A stretch of DNA of 64,000 nt from Steinernema hermaphroditum. Taxonomy: Eukaryota; Nematoda; Chromadorea; Rhabditida; Steinernematidae. The stretch is from contig CM059621.1 of the NCBI GenBank assembly GCA_030435675.1, forward strand, positions 1,054,001 through 1,118,000, in the 5' to 3' direction. Below, piece by piece: positions 23,717 to 33,051 of this stretch; the stretch's first letter is position 1, and each line of letters starts with the position of its first letter. A program made the position numbers and the translations under genes. The notes under the pieces were generated by a model, which was not told the DNA's origin, ran no database searches, and saw nothing but the letters and a program-made list of their open reading frames with translations.

Positions 23717-24230
23717 TTAATGTTTAACTCACAAAAAATGTATTACGAAATGGTCGAGCAAGAGTGCTCCAGCTGTTGACGAGAAGGAGAAAGTCGCACG
23801 ATGAGAAGAAAAAACTCATCCGTCCGAGCCATTTTTTCAAAAACGCTAGAAAACATGACTCAATATTGCCGAATTTCAGACGGAGGCTGAATCTGATCCA
23901 GTGTTAACAATGCGGATATGTGCTTCGTTGAAATGCGGGACATTATTATGCCTAGTGTCGAGAGGTGGACTCAAATAAGTAATACATTTCAAATACAGTT
24001 ACATTAGGAACGCTACAAAACCGGACTCATTTCATTAGGGGCGCGGGATTGGCGGACAACCGGGACACGGAGAAATTTTTATGCATCTTCCGAGGTCGCA
24101 GATATAGCCTTCAGGACATGGAGGGGGGCCTAAACACTTATCTATCACCAGTTCAAAAGCTCTAAGTACTACACTCTAGGTTTATTCTCTGACAGTATAT
24201 TCCGTGGAGACAGACGTAGCCTGGTGGGCA
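23717..24230 (+). repeat. Segmental duplication, copy A
   Basis: About 510 bp nearly identical to 30638-31153 in the same orientation, starting TTAATGTTTAACTC and ending CTGGTGGGCA. It includes the last exons of the minus-strand Cys-rich gene at 24035-24524. The copy at 31 kb breaks off inside that gene. Confidence 0.85.
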
Positions 24231-24524
24231 AGGATGTTCAATGCCTAAGTGATCCATATATATACAAGAAGCGACGTCCTACTTACAATTAGGGAACGGA
24301 GTGGGAGTTGGAGGAGTCTGAGTTGGACAGTTTGGTGGAGTGGTGTGGGTTCCCGGCCCTGCTTGAAGTGCGCGAGGTGTGGGTGTTGGGGTGTGGGGAT
24401 GTAGTGGTGCAGGAGGTAAACGAATCATAGGGTCATCGGCCATTGTTCCGACGGTGCATATCTAAAGTCAGTCTATGGCTGGTCCTTGATAACCAGTAGA
24501 TACCAGCAGAATTATGAGCAGCAT
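24035..24524 (-). CDS. Secreted Pro/Thr-rich protein with Cys-rich tail
   Basis: I do not recognise this as a named family. Four short exons on the minus strand (24524-24504, 24461-24287, 24244-24173, 24129-24035) join in frame to 120 residues. The N-terminus MLLIILLICTVGT looks like a signal peptide. A Pro/Thr/His-rich stretch follows (PTPTPRALQAG, PTQTPPTPTPF). Two cysteine modules then have the same pattern, CPPGYVC....YC and CPEGYIC..GRC, resembling EB or trypsin-inhibitor-like repeats. The end is Pro-rich (CPGCPPIPRP). Frame consistency over three introns of 42-44 bp supports it. A truncated duplicate lies at 30.96-31.15 kb. Confidence 0.65.
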
Positions 24525-25299
24525 GAGTGCAGAGAATGACGGCGATTTTGGAATGCTCCCTTTTTATGTCGGCGCAAAGCTTTGGTCCAAATCGCACGTG
24601 CCTGCTGCAGCTGAAAACAGCATTACATACAACGTAAACATATTGTTTGACCTGTAGATGAATTTTTTACAAAAGCGCAATTTTGTCCTGTCGGTGATCG
24701 TATAGTGCGATGGTACCCAGAAGGCACAGTGCAGTAACAGTGCGGATTCATGACAGCAAAGACGCATTGCAAGGATTACGGTCATGAAAAAAATGAAGAT
24801 GCATATGGGGAAATGAGACAGCAACTGGATTAAAAATCGTTTAATCTGTTTACGAATTTTGCTTCCCATACACGCCAAAATATTGCGTCGAACATAGAGC
24901 TTAAGGACATAGTATGGCTGCATATGTTTCCTCTTCTATTCGGCTTCCTTCAATCCATAGAATATGATAAGCGTAGCTGTTTTTTCCAGTCATTTAGAAT
25001 GAAATCAAATCAAACTTTTGCGGAATTTTGCTTTTCTTTGCCGACTAGGAGCCATCATCCGGGTGGCGCATATGCAGCGGGATTTCGGCTCCTTGGGGCG
25101 GCCTAGGTGGTAGTGGCTTCTTGACGGGACGGTAGAACTACGGGAACCCTGGTTTTACAGGCCTTCTGGGAACCGGGGCGATCATTCCATGAACAGCAGC
25201 CGCAAAAAAACTGGAATTTTCTACGATGCAGCGATTTCTAGAGAGCTTCAAATTGATCAGTCTCGGATCGTATGAATCCCGCTATGTGTGATCAAAACA

Positions 25300-25483
25300 G
25301 TATCCCTTTGTTTTAGTCTTTTTTCACACAATCCCGGCGACGGCTTCTTTGTATTCCAATGTTTTTCATCCAATTCTCATTTCCCTCAAGACACAACACT
25401 CCGTGTTATTGTCTTTGTCGCACATTATTCGCTACGTTTACCTCCCACAGTGTTAGACATAGTTTTCACTCTCTAAACTCAGC
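25300..25483 (+). promoter_or_regulatory. Shared upstream cassette 1
   Basis: About 185 bp directly upstream of the 25.5 kb receptor, nearly identical to 26771-26955, 29400-29583 and 31201-31383. It contains CCCTTTGTTTTAGTCTT, then CACACAATCCCGGC, and ends CTCTCTAAACTCAGC just before ATG. The CTCAG before the start may serve as a trans-splice acceptor. Confidence 0.6.
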
Positions 25484-26449
25484 ATGTCCGGCGCAACCTT
25501 CGACATCCTAGCCGATATTACAAATTTGGTTCCGATCCCGTTTAAGATGTTCTGTATGTATGTTGTATATCGCCATTCGCCGGCTAACATGGAATCACTT
25601 CCATTATTCATCTTGAACGTCATGATGTGGGAGCTGTTAGCAAGCATTTTCGCTGCTATGGAGCATTCACTACCCTATGTTCCCTATCACTGTTATCACA
25701 TTGATGGTCTGATCAATATGTTCACAAACAACGAAATCGTCTATCATATCATCATTGCTTTTGGCTTAGCGGCACGCAAGAGTTCCAGCCTATGTCAGGT
25801 GTTCATTTTTGCGTACCGATACTTGACAATAGCGTTCCCGGAAAGGACATCAAAGATTAACCGAAAATGGGTCTTCGCCTTCTGCGCCTGTCTGCATGTC
25901 GTGTATATTAGTGCATTCTTTGCTGCATATGCAAATGTCATTGGATTCTACGATGAATACCCCTTTGGAGGGAAACCGCCAAAGAAGAAGGAAATTATGT
26001 GCTCTAATTCAAACGTATGGCTCAGAGACACATGGAACATATTCTTCACCGCCTTTACGTTCACTTCGGCTGGCGTTATTGTCGGTTTTTCTCTGCTCCT
26101 CGTCCACCATTTCCACAAAATGGTCCATCTGTACAACGAGCAAACGCTCAAAATGCACAGGAAATTTCTGCGATACTTGATCATCATCACGGCCATCCCT
26201 GTTACGTGCGGTCTTCTTCCACATTCCATTAGCGCCCTCAACGATGTGTTCCTTCCCCACTACGCCCTCGAAATTGTCATGGGCACCTATATTATGATTT
26301 ACATCGACTCAACCCTATTCTTCGTCGTCTGCATCTTCGCCTTTGCACCGTACCGTCAAGCGGTGGCTAGAATGAGATGTGCAGCGTTCGCAAAAAGCAA
26401 TGTTATTTCTGTTTCGTCTACATCCAGGTCACTCTGCGTTAACCGTTAA
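25484..26449 (+). CDS. SRH-like chemoreceptor, mosaic
   Basis: A 321-residue single-exon receptor. Its first 55 or so codons and its last 100 match the 26956 gene, but the middle (INMFTNNEIVYHII through ARKSSSLCQVFIFAYRYL) is identical to the 29584 gene. The conserved FPYRY at the end of TM3 is FAYRY in these two copies only. Other landmarks are MYVVYRHSPANMESLPLF, a DEYPFGGKPPKKKEIMC loop, LYNEQTLKMHRKFLRYL and IDSTLFFVVCIFAFAPYR. A longer tail (SRSLCVNR) follows a late stop-codon difference. Confidence 0.9.
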   Translation: MSGATFDILADITNLVPIPFKMFCMYVVYRHSPANMESLPLFILNVMMWELLASIFAAMEHSLPYVPYHCYHIDGLINMFTNNEIVYHIIIAFGLAARKSSSLCQVFIFAYRYLTIAFPERTSKINRKWVFAFCACLHVVYISAFFAAYANVIGFYDEYPFGGKPPKKKEIMCSNSNVWLRDTWNIFFTAFTFTSAGVIVGFSLLLVHHFHKMVHLYNEQTLKMHRKFLRYLIIITAIPVTCGLLPHSISALNDVFLPHYALEIVMGTYIMIYIDSTLFFVVCIFAFAPYRQAVARMRCAAFAKSNVISVSSTSRSLCVNR

Positions 26450-26758
26450 CCATTCTGTTTACGATCGTACTCTATTGGCACTTTCAAAAAATGGTCCATT
26501 TATATAGCAAACAAACTCTGGAAATGCATAGGAAATTCCTTCGCTATTTAGTCGTCATCACAGCCTTGCCGATCCTCTGCGCCATTTGGCCCCAAGTGGT
26601 TGGAGGCATCCAAAATGCGCTGTTTCCTCAGTATGGACTCGAGAACTTCATGTTCACCACGGCATTCATCTATACGCAAGGGACGTTTTTCTGTATTAGA
26701 TGTATCCTCTGTTTTGCTCCTTATCGACAAGCTGTGGGCAAAATGGGACCTTCACCGA
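26449..26758 (+). pseudogene. 3' fragment of the 21.7 kb receptor
   Basis: Nearly identical to 22297-22600: the fragment starts inside TM5 (CACTTTCAAAAAATGG) and runs through TM6 and TM7 (SKQTLEMHRKF, CILCFAPYRQAVGKMG). It then ends in unrelated sequence leading into the next shared upstream cassette. It has no 5' half, so it cannot encode a receptor. Confidence 0.85.
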
Positions 26759-26770
26759 CCACTCACCACA

Positions 26771-26955
26771 GCGTCCCTTTGTTTTAGTCTTTTTTTCACA
26801 CAATCCCGGCAACAGCTTCTTTGTATTCCAATGTTTGTCATCCAATTCTCATTTCCCTCAAGATACAACACTTCTTGTTATTGTCTTTGTCGCACATTAT
26901 TCACCACGTTGACCTCCCACAGTGTTAGACATAGTTTTCACTCTCTAAACTCAGC
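26771..26955 (+). promoter_or_regulatory. Shared upstream cassette 2
   Basis: A copy of the conserved upstream block, here joined directly to the receptor 3' fragment. It ends CTCTCTAAACTCAGC before ATG 26956. Confidence 0.6.
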
Positions 26956-27909
26956 ATGTCCGGCGCAACCTTCGACATCCTAGCCGATATTACAAATTTG
27001 GTTCCGATCCCGTTTAAGATGTTCTGTATGTATGTTGTATATCGCCATTCGCCGGCTAACATGGAATCACTTCCATTATTCATCTTGAACGTCATGATGT
27101 GGGAGCTGTTAGCAAGCATTTTCGCTGCTATCGAACATTCACTACCCTATGTTCCCTATCACTGTTATCACATTGATGGTCTGATCAATCTGTTCACAAA
27201 CAATGAGATCGTCTATCATATCATCGCTGCTTTTAGCATTATGACACGCATGAATTCCAGCCTGGGTCAGGTGTTCATTTTTCCGTACCGATACTTGACA
27301 ATAGCGTTCCCGGAAAGGACATCAAAGATTAACCGAAAATGGGTCTTTGCCTTCTGCGCCTGTCTGCATGTCATGTATATTATTGCATTCTTTGCTGCAT
27401 ATGCAAATGTCATTGGATTCTACGATGAATACCCCTTTGGAGGGAAACCGCCAAAGAAGAAGGAAATTATGTGCTCTAATTCAAACGTATGGCTCAGAGA
27501 CACATGGAACATATTCTTCACCGCCTTTACGTTCACTTCGGCTGGCGTTATTGTCGGTTTTTCTCTGCTCCTCGTCCACCATTTCCACAAAATGGTCCAT
27601 CTGTACAACGAGCAAACGCTCAAAATGCACAGAAAATTTCTGCGATACTTGATCGTCATCACGGCCGTCCCTGTCGCGTGCGGTCTTCTTCCACATGCCA
27701 TTAGCGCCCTCAACAATATGTTCTTTCCCAGGTACGCCCTCGAGATTGTCATCGGCACCATTGTAATGATTTACATCGACTCAACCTTATTCTTCGTCGT
27801 CTGCATCTTCGCCTTTGCACCGTACCGTCAAGCGGTGGCTAGAATGAGATGTGCAGCGTTCGCAAAAAGCAATGTTATTTCTGTTCCGTCTATATCCGTG
27901 TCATTGTAA
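26956..27909 (+). CDS. SRH-like chemoreceptor, single exon
   Basis: A 317-residue receptor with the standard FPYRYL at the end of TM3, INLFTNNEIVYHIIAAFSIM in TM3, a DEYPFGGKPPKKKEIMC loop and LYNEQTLKMHRKFLRYL before TM6. TM7 is IDSTLFFVVCIFAFAPYR and the tail is NVISVPSISVSL. Nearly the whole frame except TM3 matches 25484-26449, showing a recent duplication. No frame damage is seen. Confidence 0.9.
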   Translation: MSGATFDILADITNLVPIPFKMFCMYVVYRHSPANMESLPLFILNVMMWELLASIFAAIEHSLPYVPYHCYHIDGLINLFTNNEIVYHIIAAFSIMTRMNSSLGQVFIFPYRYLTIAFPERTSKINRKWVFAFCACLHVMYIIAFFAAYANVIGFYDEYPFGGKPPKKKEIMCSNSNVWLRDTWNIFFTAFTFTSAGVIVGFSLLLVHHFHKMVHLYNEQTLKMHRKFLRYLIVITAVPVACGLLPHAISALNNMFFPRYALEIVIGTIVMIYIDSTLFFVVCIFAFAPYRQAVARMRCAAFAKSNVISVPSISVSL

Positions 27910-28660
27910 TTTACTAAAGGCCTGTTTATACTCTGCGCGGCAGCCGCCTGGAGTATAAACGCCCTCTGCGTGTCACGGCGCTGTGCGACCGGTCGCGGCG
28001 CTACGCGGCAACTTTTGCTGCCGCATAGGTGTTCATACTCTGCGCGACAGCTTCGATCACAGATATGGCATATATCGTGCTGTTTAATGGTAAGATCTTG
28101 TGGAACTATCACTTCAACAACGATTTATCGGTGGTTTTCTCTGAAAGGCACTTGACCTGTAAATGTGTTTGGATGTTTTCGTGGTGGGACCAGGTGGGTC
28201 GCAGATTAACCAATCCTCACCAAAAGCTGGCAAATTTGGCATAAATCACCCATCTGTGGGCATTCCAACCTTAGCCGAACGTGCGAACATTCCAAACCAT
28301 GACCTGCTGTAGACAGGTCGAACATGCGAAATTTACTAACATATTAGCCATGTGCTAAAATCTTCCCAAAAACATTTAGCCGAGGTCTCCCGAACGTGCG
28401 ACATTTACCTAATTGTGGCTCGACCGAACGTTCCTAGCATCGGCTTACTGTAGGTTAGAGCAATTGCTGAAGAAAAAAGAAATGGTATGTCCACTGCCCT
28501 GCGACAAGAAGAACTGCTCCCGAAAACAGAGTGATTCCCACTGACTGAAAACGGACGCATCTCGCAAAACGCAAGAAAACTGGGCTCTATTAGGGAAAAG
28601 TGACCAAAACGGTACCGATCTTGACAAAATGGTATTCATTTTGACAGAATGGTATTTATC
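27910..28660. other. Repeat-like intergenic DNA
   Basis: 27925-28055 has a GC-rich imperfect repeat (CTCTGCGCGGCAGC and CTCTGCGCGACAGC, in direct orientation) of the kind found at transposon ends. 28380-28440 (GAACGTGCGACATTTACCTAATTGTGGC) resembles 63090-63130. No gene is supported. Confidence 0.4.
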
Positions 28661-28686
28661 TTGACACAACCACATTCCACTGACAA
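28661..28686 (+). repeat. Left inverted repeat of AT-hook unit
   Basis: TCTTGACACAACC(A/G)CATTCCAC occurs here and inverted at 29213-29241. Just outside, TTGACAAAATGGTATT is iterated with small changes (28619-28665). Confidence 0.6.
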
Positions 28687-28688
28687 AA

Positions 28689-29126
28689 TTATGAATCAAC
28701 CCCTTTGCTTGTTTTGTTCGATTTCTTCTTCGGGGAACCCTTGGGTGACGACGAGCGACTTCGTTCGCGAACATTTTTCTTGTTTTTCGGGGGGCGTCCG
28801 CGGCGCTGACCAGCTGGGGCGGGTCCACACGGTTGAGGTTGTCCACTGTGAGTTGCGGGAGTTGTTCCGGAGCTCTTCTCCTGGTTCGGTCGAGGACGGC
28901 CAGGTCCACGTCGCGGAGGGACATCATGAGTGTGATTAGCGCTATCGGGTAACTGCGACAGGGGAGTGCTAGGTTCGTGGGGTTCGTCGCTATCTACTAG
29001 CTCAGAGGTTTCGTCATCAGCATAGTCATCAAAGTTGCTTTCCCTGTTAGAGGGAACCAGAAAATTCTCATCGTCGCCGTCTTCTTCAATTTCAAATTCG
29101 AAAGGATCAATTTGCGACTCACACAT
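28689..29126 (-). CDS. Small acidic AT-hook protein
   Basis: 145 residues on the minus strand from ATG 29126 (MCESQIDPFEFEIEEDG). The frame is open a little further upstream, but without an ATG. The first half is acidic (DDYADDETSELVDSDEP). The second half has two AT-hook cores, RRGPGRPRP and QRRGRPPKNKK, then a Ser/Lys-rich tail (RSRSSSPKGSPKKKSN). AT-hooks bind the minor groove of AT-rich DNA, so a nuclear role is likely. I recognise no orthologue. The frame sits exactly between short inverted repeats and could be carried by a small mobile element or be a remnant of a larger chromatin gene. Confidence 0.6.
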   Translation of the reverse strand: MCESQIDPFEFEIEEDGDDENFLVPSNRESNFDDYADDETSELVDSDEPHEPSTPLSQLPDSANHTHDVPPRRGPGRPRPNQEKSSGTTPATHSGQPQPCGPAPAGQRRGRPPKNKKNVRERSRSSSPKGSPKKKSNKTSKGVDS

Positions 29127-29212
29127 TTCCCTCAATTCAACCAAGAAACAAGAAGAATGAAGATTATTTTTGTTGTTGTGTTTATAGTAGTTAAAGATTA
29201 AAAAACGTTTTG

Positions 29213-29241
29213 TGAGTGGAATGCGGTTGTGTCAAGATTGG
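29213..29241 (-). repeat. Right inverted repeat of AT-hook unit
   Basis: GTGGAATGCGGTTGTGTCAAGA is the inverted partner of 28661-28686, with one mismatch in the shared core. Confidence 0.6.
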
Positions 29242-29399
29242 CGTTTTCCAGAGAGCTCCAAATTAGTCGTTTTCGGATCGTATACTAAATCACGCTCCGT
29301 GTGATGCAAGAACGAACAATTTCGCTATCCTTTCCTATGAAAGGGCTTGCATCAAACCACGCTCGGCGATCTATTGAGGGTCACCGACCACTCGCCACA

Positions 29400-29583
29400 G
29401 TATCCCTTTGTTTTAGTCTTTTTTCACACAATCCCGGCAACAGCTTCTTTGTATTCCAATGTTTTTCATCCAATTCTCATTTCCCTCAAGACACAACACT
29501 CCGTGTTATTGTCTTTGTCTCGCTTTATTCACTACGTTTACCTCCCACGGTGTTAACCATAATTTCCACTCTCTAAACTCAGC
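29400..29583 (+). promoter_or_regulatory. Shared upstream cassette 3
   Basis: Same conserved block as at 25300-25483. Similarity here extends further upstream (CGGATCGTAT at about 29274 and at 25264). Confidence 0.6.
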
Positions 29584-30537
29584 ATGTCCGCCGTTGTCTT
29601 TGACATACTAGTCGATGTTACCAATTTGGTTCCGATCCCGTTTAAGATGTTCTGTATGTATGTTGTATATCGCCATTCGCCGGCTAACATGGAATCACTT
29701 CCATTATTCATCTTGAACGTCATGATGTGGGAGCTGTTAGTAAGCATTTTCGCTGCTGGTGCTCATGCACTACCCCATGTTCCCTATCACTGTTATCACA
29801 TTGATGGTCTGATCAATATGTTCACAAACAACGAAATCGTCTATCATATCATCATTGCTTTTGGCTTAGCGGCACGCAAGAGTTCCAGCCTATGTCAGGT
29901 GTTCATTTTTGCGTACCGATACTTGACAATAGCGTTCCCGGAAAGGACATCAAAGATTAACCGAAAATGGGTCTTCGCCTTCTGCGCCTGTCTGCATGTC
30001 GTGTATATTAGTGCATTCTTTGCTGCATATGCTAATATCATTGGATTCTACGATGAATACCCCTTTGGAGGGAAACCACCGGAAAAGAAGCAAACTGCAT
30101 GTTTTAATTCAAACGTACGGCTCAGAGAAACGTGGAACGTATTCTTCACCGCCTTTATGTTCACTTCGGCTGGCGTTATTATCGGTTTTTCACTGCTCCT
30201 TATCCGCCATTTTCACAAAATGGTCCATCTGTACAACGAGCAAACGCTCAAAATGCACAAAAAATTTCTGCGATACTTGATCGTCATCACGGCCGTCCCT
30301 GTTGCGTGCGGTCTTCTTCCAATTGCCATTAGCGCCCTCAACGATGTGTTCCTTCCCCCCTACGCCCTCCAAATTGTCATGGGCACCTATATTATGATTT
30401 ACATCGACTCAACCCTATTCTTCGCCGTCTGCATCTTCGCCTTTGCACCGTACCGTCAAGCCGTGCGTAAAATGATATCTAGAGCGTTCACGAAAAGCAA
30501 AGTACTTTCTGTTCCGTCTATATCCAGGTCATTGTAA
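29584..30537 (+). CDS. SRH-like chemoreceptor with FAYRY motif
   Basis: A 317-residue single-exon receptor. The N-terminus (MSAVVFDILVDVTNL) differs from the 25.5 and 27.0 kb copies and equals the 31.4 kb copy. The TM3 region is identical to the 25.5 kb gene, including FAYRYL. The loop is changed to DEYPFGGKPPEKKQTAC. TM6 starts LYNEQTLKMHKKFLRYL, and TM7 is IDSTLFFAVCIFAFAPYR. Intact start to stop. Confidence 0.9.
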   Translation: MSAVVFDILVDVTNLVPIPFKMFCMYVVYRHSPANMESLPLFILNVMMWELLVSIFAAGAHALPHVPYHCYHIDGLINMFTNNEIVYHIIIAFGLAARKSSSLCQVFIFAYRYLTIAFPERTSKINRKWVFAFCACLHVVYISAFFAAYANIIGFYDEYPFGGKPPEKKQTACFNSNVRLRETWNVFFTAFMFTSAGVIIGFSLLLIRHFHKMVHLYNEQTLKMHKKFLRYLIVITAVPVACGLLPIAISALNDVFLPPYALQIVMGTYIMIYIDSTLFFAVCIFAFAPYRQAVRKMISRAFTKSKVLSVPSISRSL

Positions 30538-30637
30538 TTCACTAATGTGATCAATCTGCGTTAACCGTTTGTATCATTTACGTATGCTTATTCATAGTTT
30601 GTATAAACCGTGAAAGATCAAGCTTACCGGTAATTCA

Positions 30638-31153
30638 ATTAATGTTTAACTCACAAAAAATGTATTACGAAATGGTGGAGCAAGAGTACTCCAGCTGTTG
30701 ACGAGAAGGAGAAAGTCGCACGATGAGAAGAAAAAACTCATCCGTCCGAGCCATTTTTTCAAAAACGCTAGAAAACATGACTCAATATTGCCGAATTTCA
30801 GACGGAGGCTGAATCTGATCCAGTGTTAACAATGCGGATATGTGCTTCGTTGAAATGCGGGACATTATTATGCCCAGTGTCGGGAGGTGGACTCAAATAA
30901 GTAATACATTACAGATAGAGTTAGATTAGAAACGCTACAAAGCCGACAAGCATTTTAGTATGGGCACGGGAGTGGCGGACAGCCCGGACACGGACAGTTT
31001 TTGATGCATCTTCCGACGTCGCAGATATAGCCTTCAGGACATGGAGGAGGACCTAGAGCACTTACCTATAATCAGTTCAAAGTTTTAAGTAGTACATTCT
31101 AAGCTTATTCTCTGACAGTATATTCTGTGGAGACAGACGTAGCCTGGTGGGCA
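30638..31153 (+). repeat. Segmental duplication, copy B, with truncated Cys-rich gene
   Basis: Matches 23717-24230. On the minus strand it keeps the last exon of the Cys-rich gene (CPEGYICDVGRC, CPCPGCPPLPCPY) and part of the preceding exon, then breaks at 31153. The signal-peptide and Pro-rich exons are missing, so this gene copy is a pseudogene. A TCTCCGTG-to-CTGTCCGTG type change replaced KISPC with KNCPC. Confidence 0.8.
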
Positions 31154-31200
31154 GTTCTGTGTTGTTCTAAGAGCGTCGGCGACTTTCAACACTCGCCATC

Positions 31201-31383
31201 GCGTCCCCTTAGTTTAACGTTTTTCACACAACCCAGAAAACGACTTCCTTGTATTCGAATGTTTTTCATCCAATTCTTATTTCCCTCAAGATACAACACT
31301 CCGTATTATTGTCTTTGTCTCGCTTTATTCACTACGTTTACCTCCCACGGTGTTAACCATAATTCTCACTCTCTGAACTCAGC
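31201..31383 (+). promoter_or_regulatory. Shared upstream cassette 4
   Basis: The most diverged copy of the conserved upstream block (CCCCTTAGTTTAACG at its start). It ends CTCTCTGAACTCAGC before ATG 31384. Confidence 0.55.
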
Positions 31384-31674
31384 ATGTCCGCCGTTGTCTT
31401 TGACATACTAGTCGATGTTACCAATTTGGTTCCGATCCCGTTTAAGATGTTCTGTATGTATGTTGTATATCGCCATTCGCCGGCTAACATGGAATCACTT
31501 CCGTTATTTATCTTGAACGTCATGATGTGGGAACTGTTAGCAAGCATCGACTCAACGCTGTTCTTCGTCGTGTGCATCTTCGCCTTTGCACCGTACCGTC
31601 CAGCCGTGGGTAGAATGAGATCTGGAGCGTTCGCGAAAAGCAAAGTCCTTTCTGTTCCGTCTATATACAAGTGA
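31384..31674 (+). CDS. Internally deleted receptor, in frame
   Basis: A 96-residue frame. Residues 1 to about 56 are the N-terminus and TM1-TM2 of the 29.6 kb receptor (MYVVYRHSPANMESLPLF, LNVMMWELLASI). The frame then jumps directly to TM7 and the tail (DSTLFFVVCIFAFAPYRP, AKSKVLSVPSIYK). Compared with its 317-residue paralogue, 221 codons (663 bp) are gone, and the reading frame is preserved. The joint lies at GCAAGCATCGACTC, where both parents share a short CAT/ATCGACTC-like sequence. It cannot be a functional seven-helix receptor; whether a three-helix product is made is unknown. Promoter cassette and stop codon are intact. Confidence 0.75.
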   Translation: MSAVVFDILVDVTNLVPIPFKMFCMYVVYRHSPANMESLPLFILNVMMWELLASIDSTLFFVVCIFAFAPYRPAVGRMRSGAFAKSKVLSVPSIYK

Positions 31675-33051
31675 TTGTAATTTTGATCAGTTTGATTAAT
31701 ACCAAGTGCGCACGATGTCGTGCGATTTCAGCTGCGAAAGTGTGAAAAAAGTATTACAGTTGATATTTTGAATTATCAGTCTTTCTTGATTGTGATGGAG
31801 CCCTTATCTTAAAAGCGTAATATCCATGTGAAATGAGACAGAATATACAAGATGCAAAGAAAGTTCTGCAACACATGGGAATGGTGGATTTTTGCTGTGT
31901 GTGTGTGTCGCTAATTATCAAATTTCCATGCAAACCACCAGACTGAACTTGAGTTCAGTGAGAATCGCGCTTTTAATGGCGGCAACAACAACGCAGGGAA
32001 AGAGGTCCTTTCCCATTAAAGCTTTCCACTTATGCAATTATAAGGAAACTTCTCTTATCTAGACATACATTTAAGTACACCTGATCCAATTTTGGGACAT
32101 ACTTGTGTTGAACCAGGTTGATCTACTTCATAGTGCTTCTTAAGGATATCGGTAGTTGGGGTAAAATTGCCTATAATTGCTCGAGATAATCTCTTCGGAT
32201 ATTCTTTTTCTGCTTAGCAAAAACAAAAGAAAGTACACTGTTATGCAAGAGAGCGAGAGATGGACGTTTAGTTTCGTGAGTTCGTATTGATTTTCAGTAC
32301 CACGATCAGTTTTTGCTCTCCAAAGCTGGTTACCATTCTCTCAGGTGAAACACTTTCTTTGCAGCCAGCTCCAGTCGTTGTCATCGATTCATTCCGACTC
32401 AAACTCAATGTACTCCCCTTCGAGAACCCTATCCTGGTCGTAGCCGAGGGTGTTAGCTCGACGCGACCTGGACGCCTTCCGCAGATAACCATGATCCGAT
32501 CGCCGCGGATTCACATGATTCGATGATATTTTTGGGTAAACTTCCACTTCAAAATGGATCATCTTCAATTACCCTTTGTGACAAGTTGTTAACAGTAGTG
32601 CTCGGTGAACGAGCAGTAGTTCCATTGGACTGTCGAGTGCTTCATCTGGGAAATGACCTCTGTCCGGCGCTCTGGCGTTGACATTGCAAGCCAACAGTCA
32701 GCTACAAAACACATTCTCAGTACTATAGACCCTAGCTGAGCCTAGATGGCAGTCATTGCGCGACAGCGCCAAACAAAAAACAGTGACAAATAAGAGTTCA
32801 GACCTTCTACAAATTTTATTGTTCACTGTTCGCCGAACTAACGCTACATGACCACTACAACTCTTTTCTACGTAAAATTCATTGTGAACATTCAAGCTGT
32901 TAATGAGTAATATGGGCGGTCTCATAGGTGAAATACATTGTCCACTTTTCCTTGATAAATAGCATAACCAAACAATGCACATCAGATAGTTGCTACAGCG
33001 CACTTATACCTAACTTCGATTCAACACAAAAGCGTTATATTCAAAAGCGTT
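31675..33051. other. No clear gene
   Basis: A 79-codon frame at 32287-32526 (plus) follows a TTTTCAG-like acceptor, but I could not link it to other exons. A (GT)n run lies near 31897. The rest is featureless to me. Confidence 0.4.

Noticed and set aside
25948..26260. Antisense ORFs repeated at 26.0, 27.4 and 30.2 kb
   Set aside because: They recur only because the receptor genes beneath them are duplicated.
32287..32526. 79-codon ORF with an upstream acceptor-like site
   Set aside because: No partner exons or similarity were found, so it was left as unassigned.
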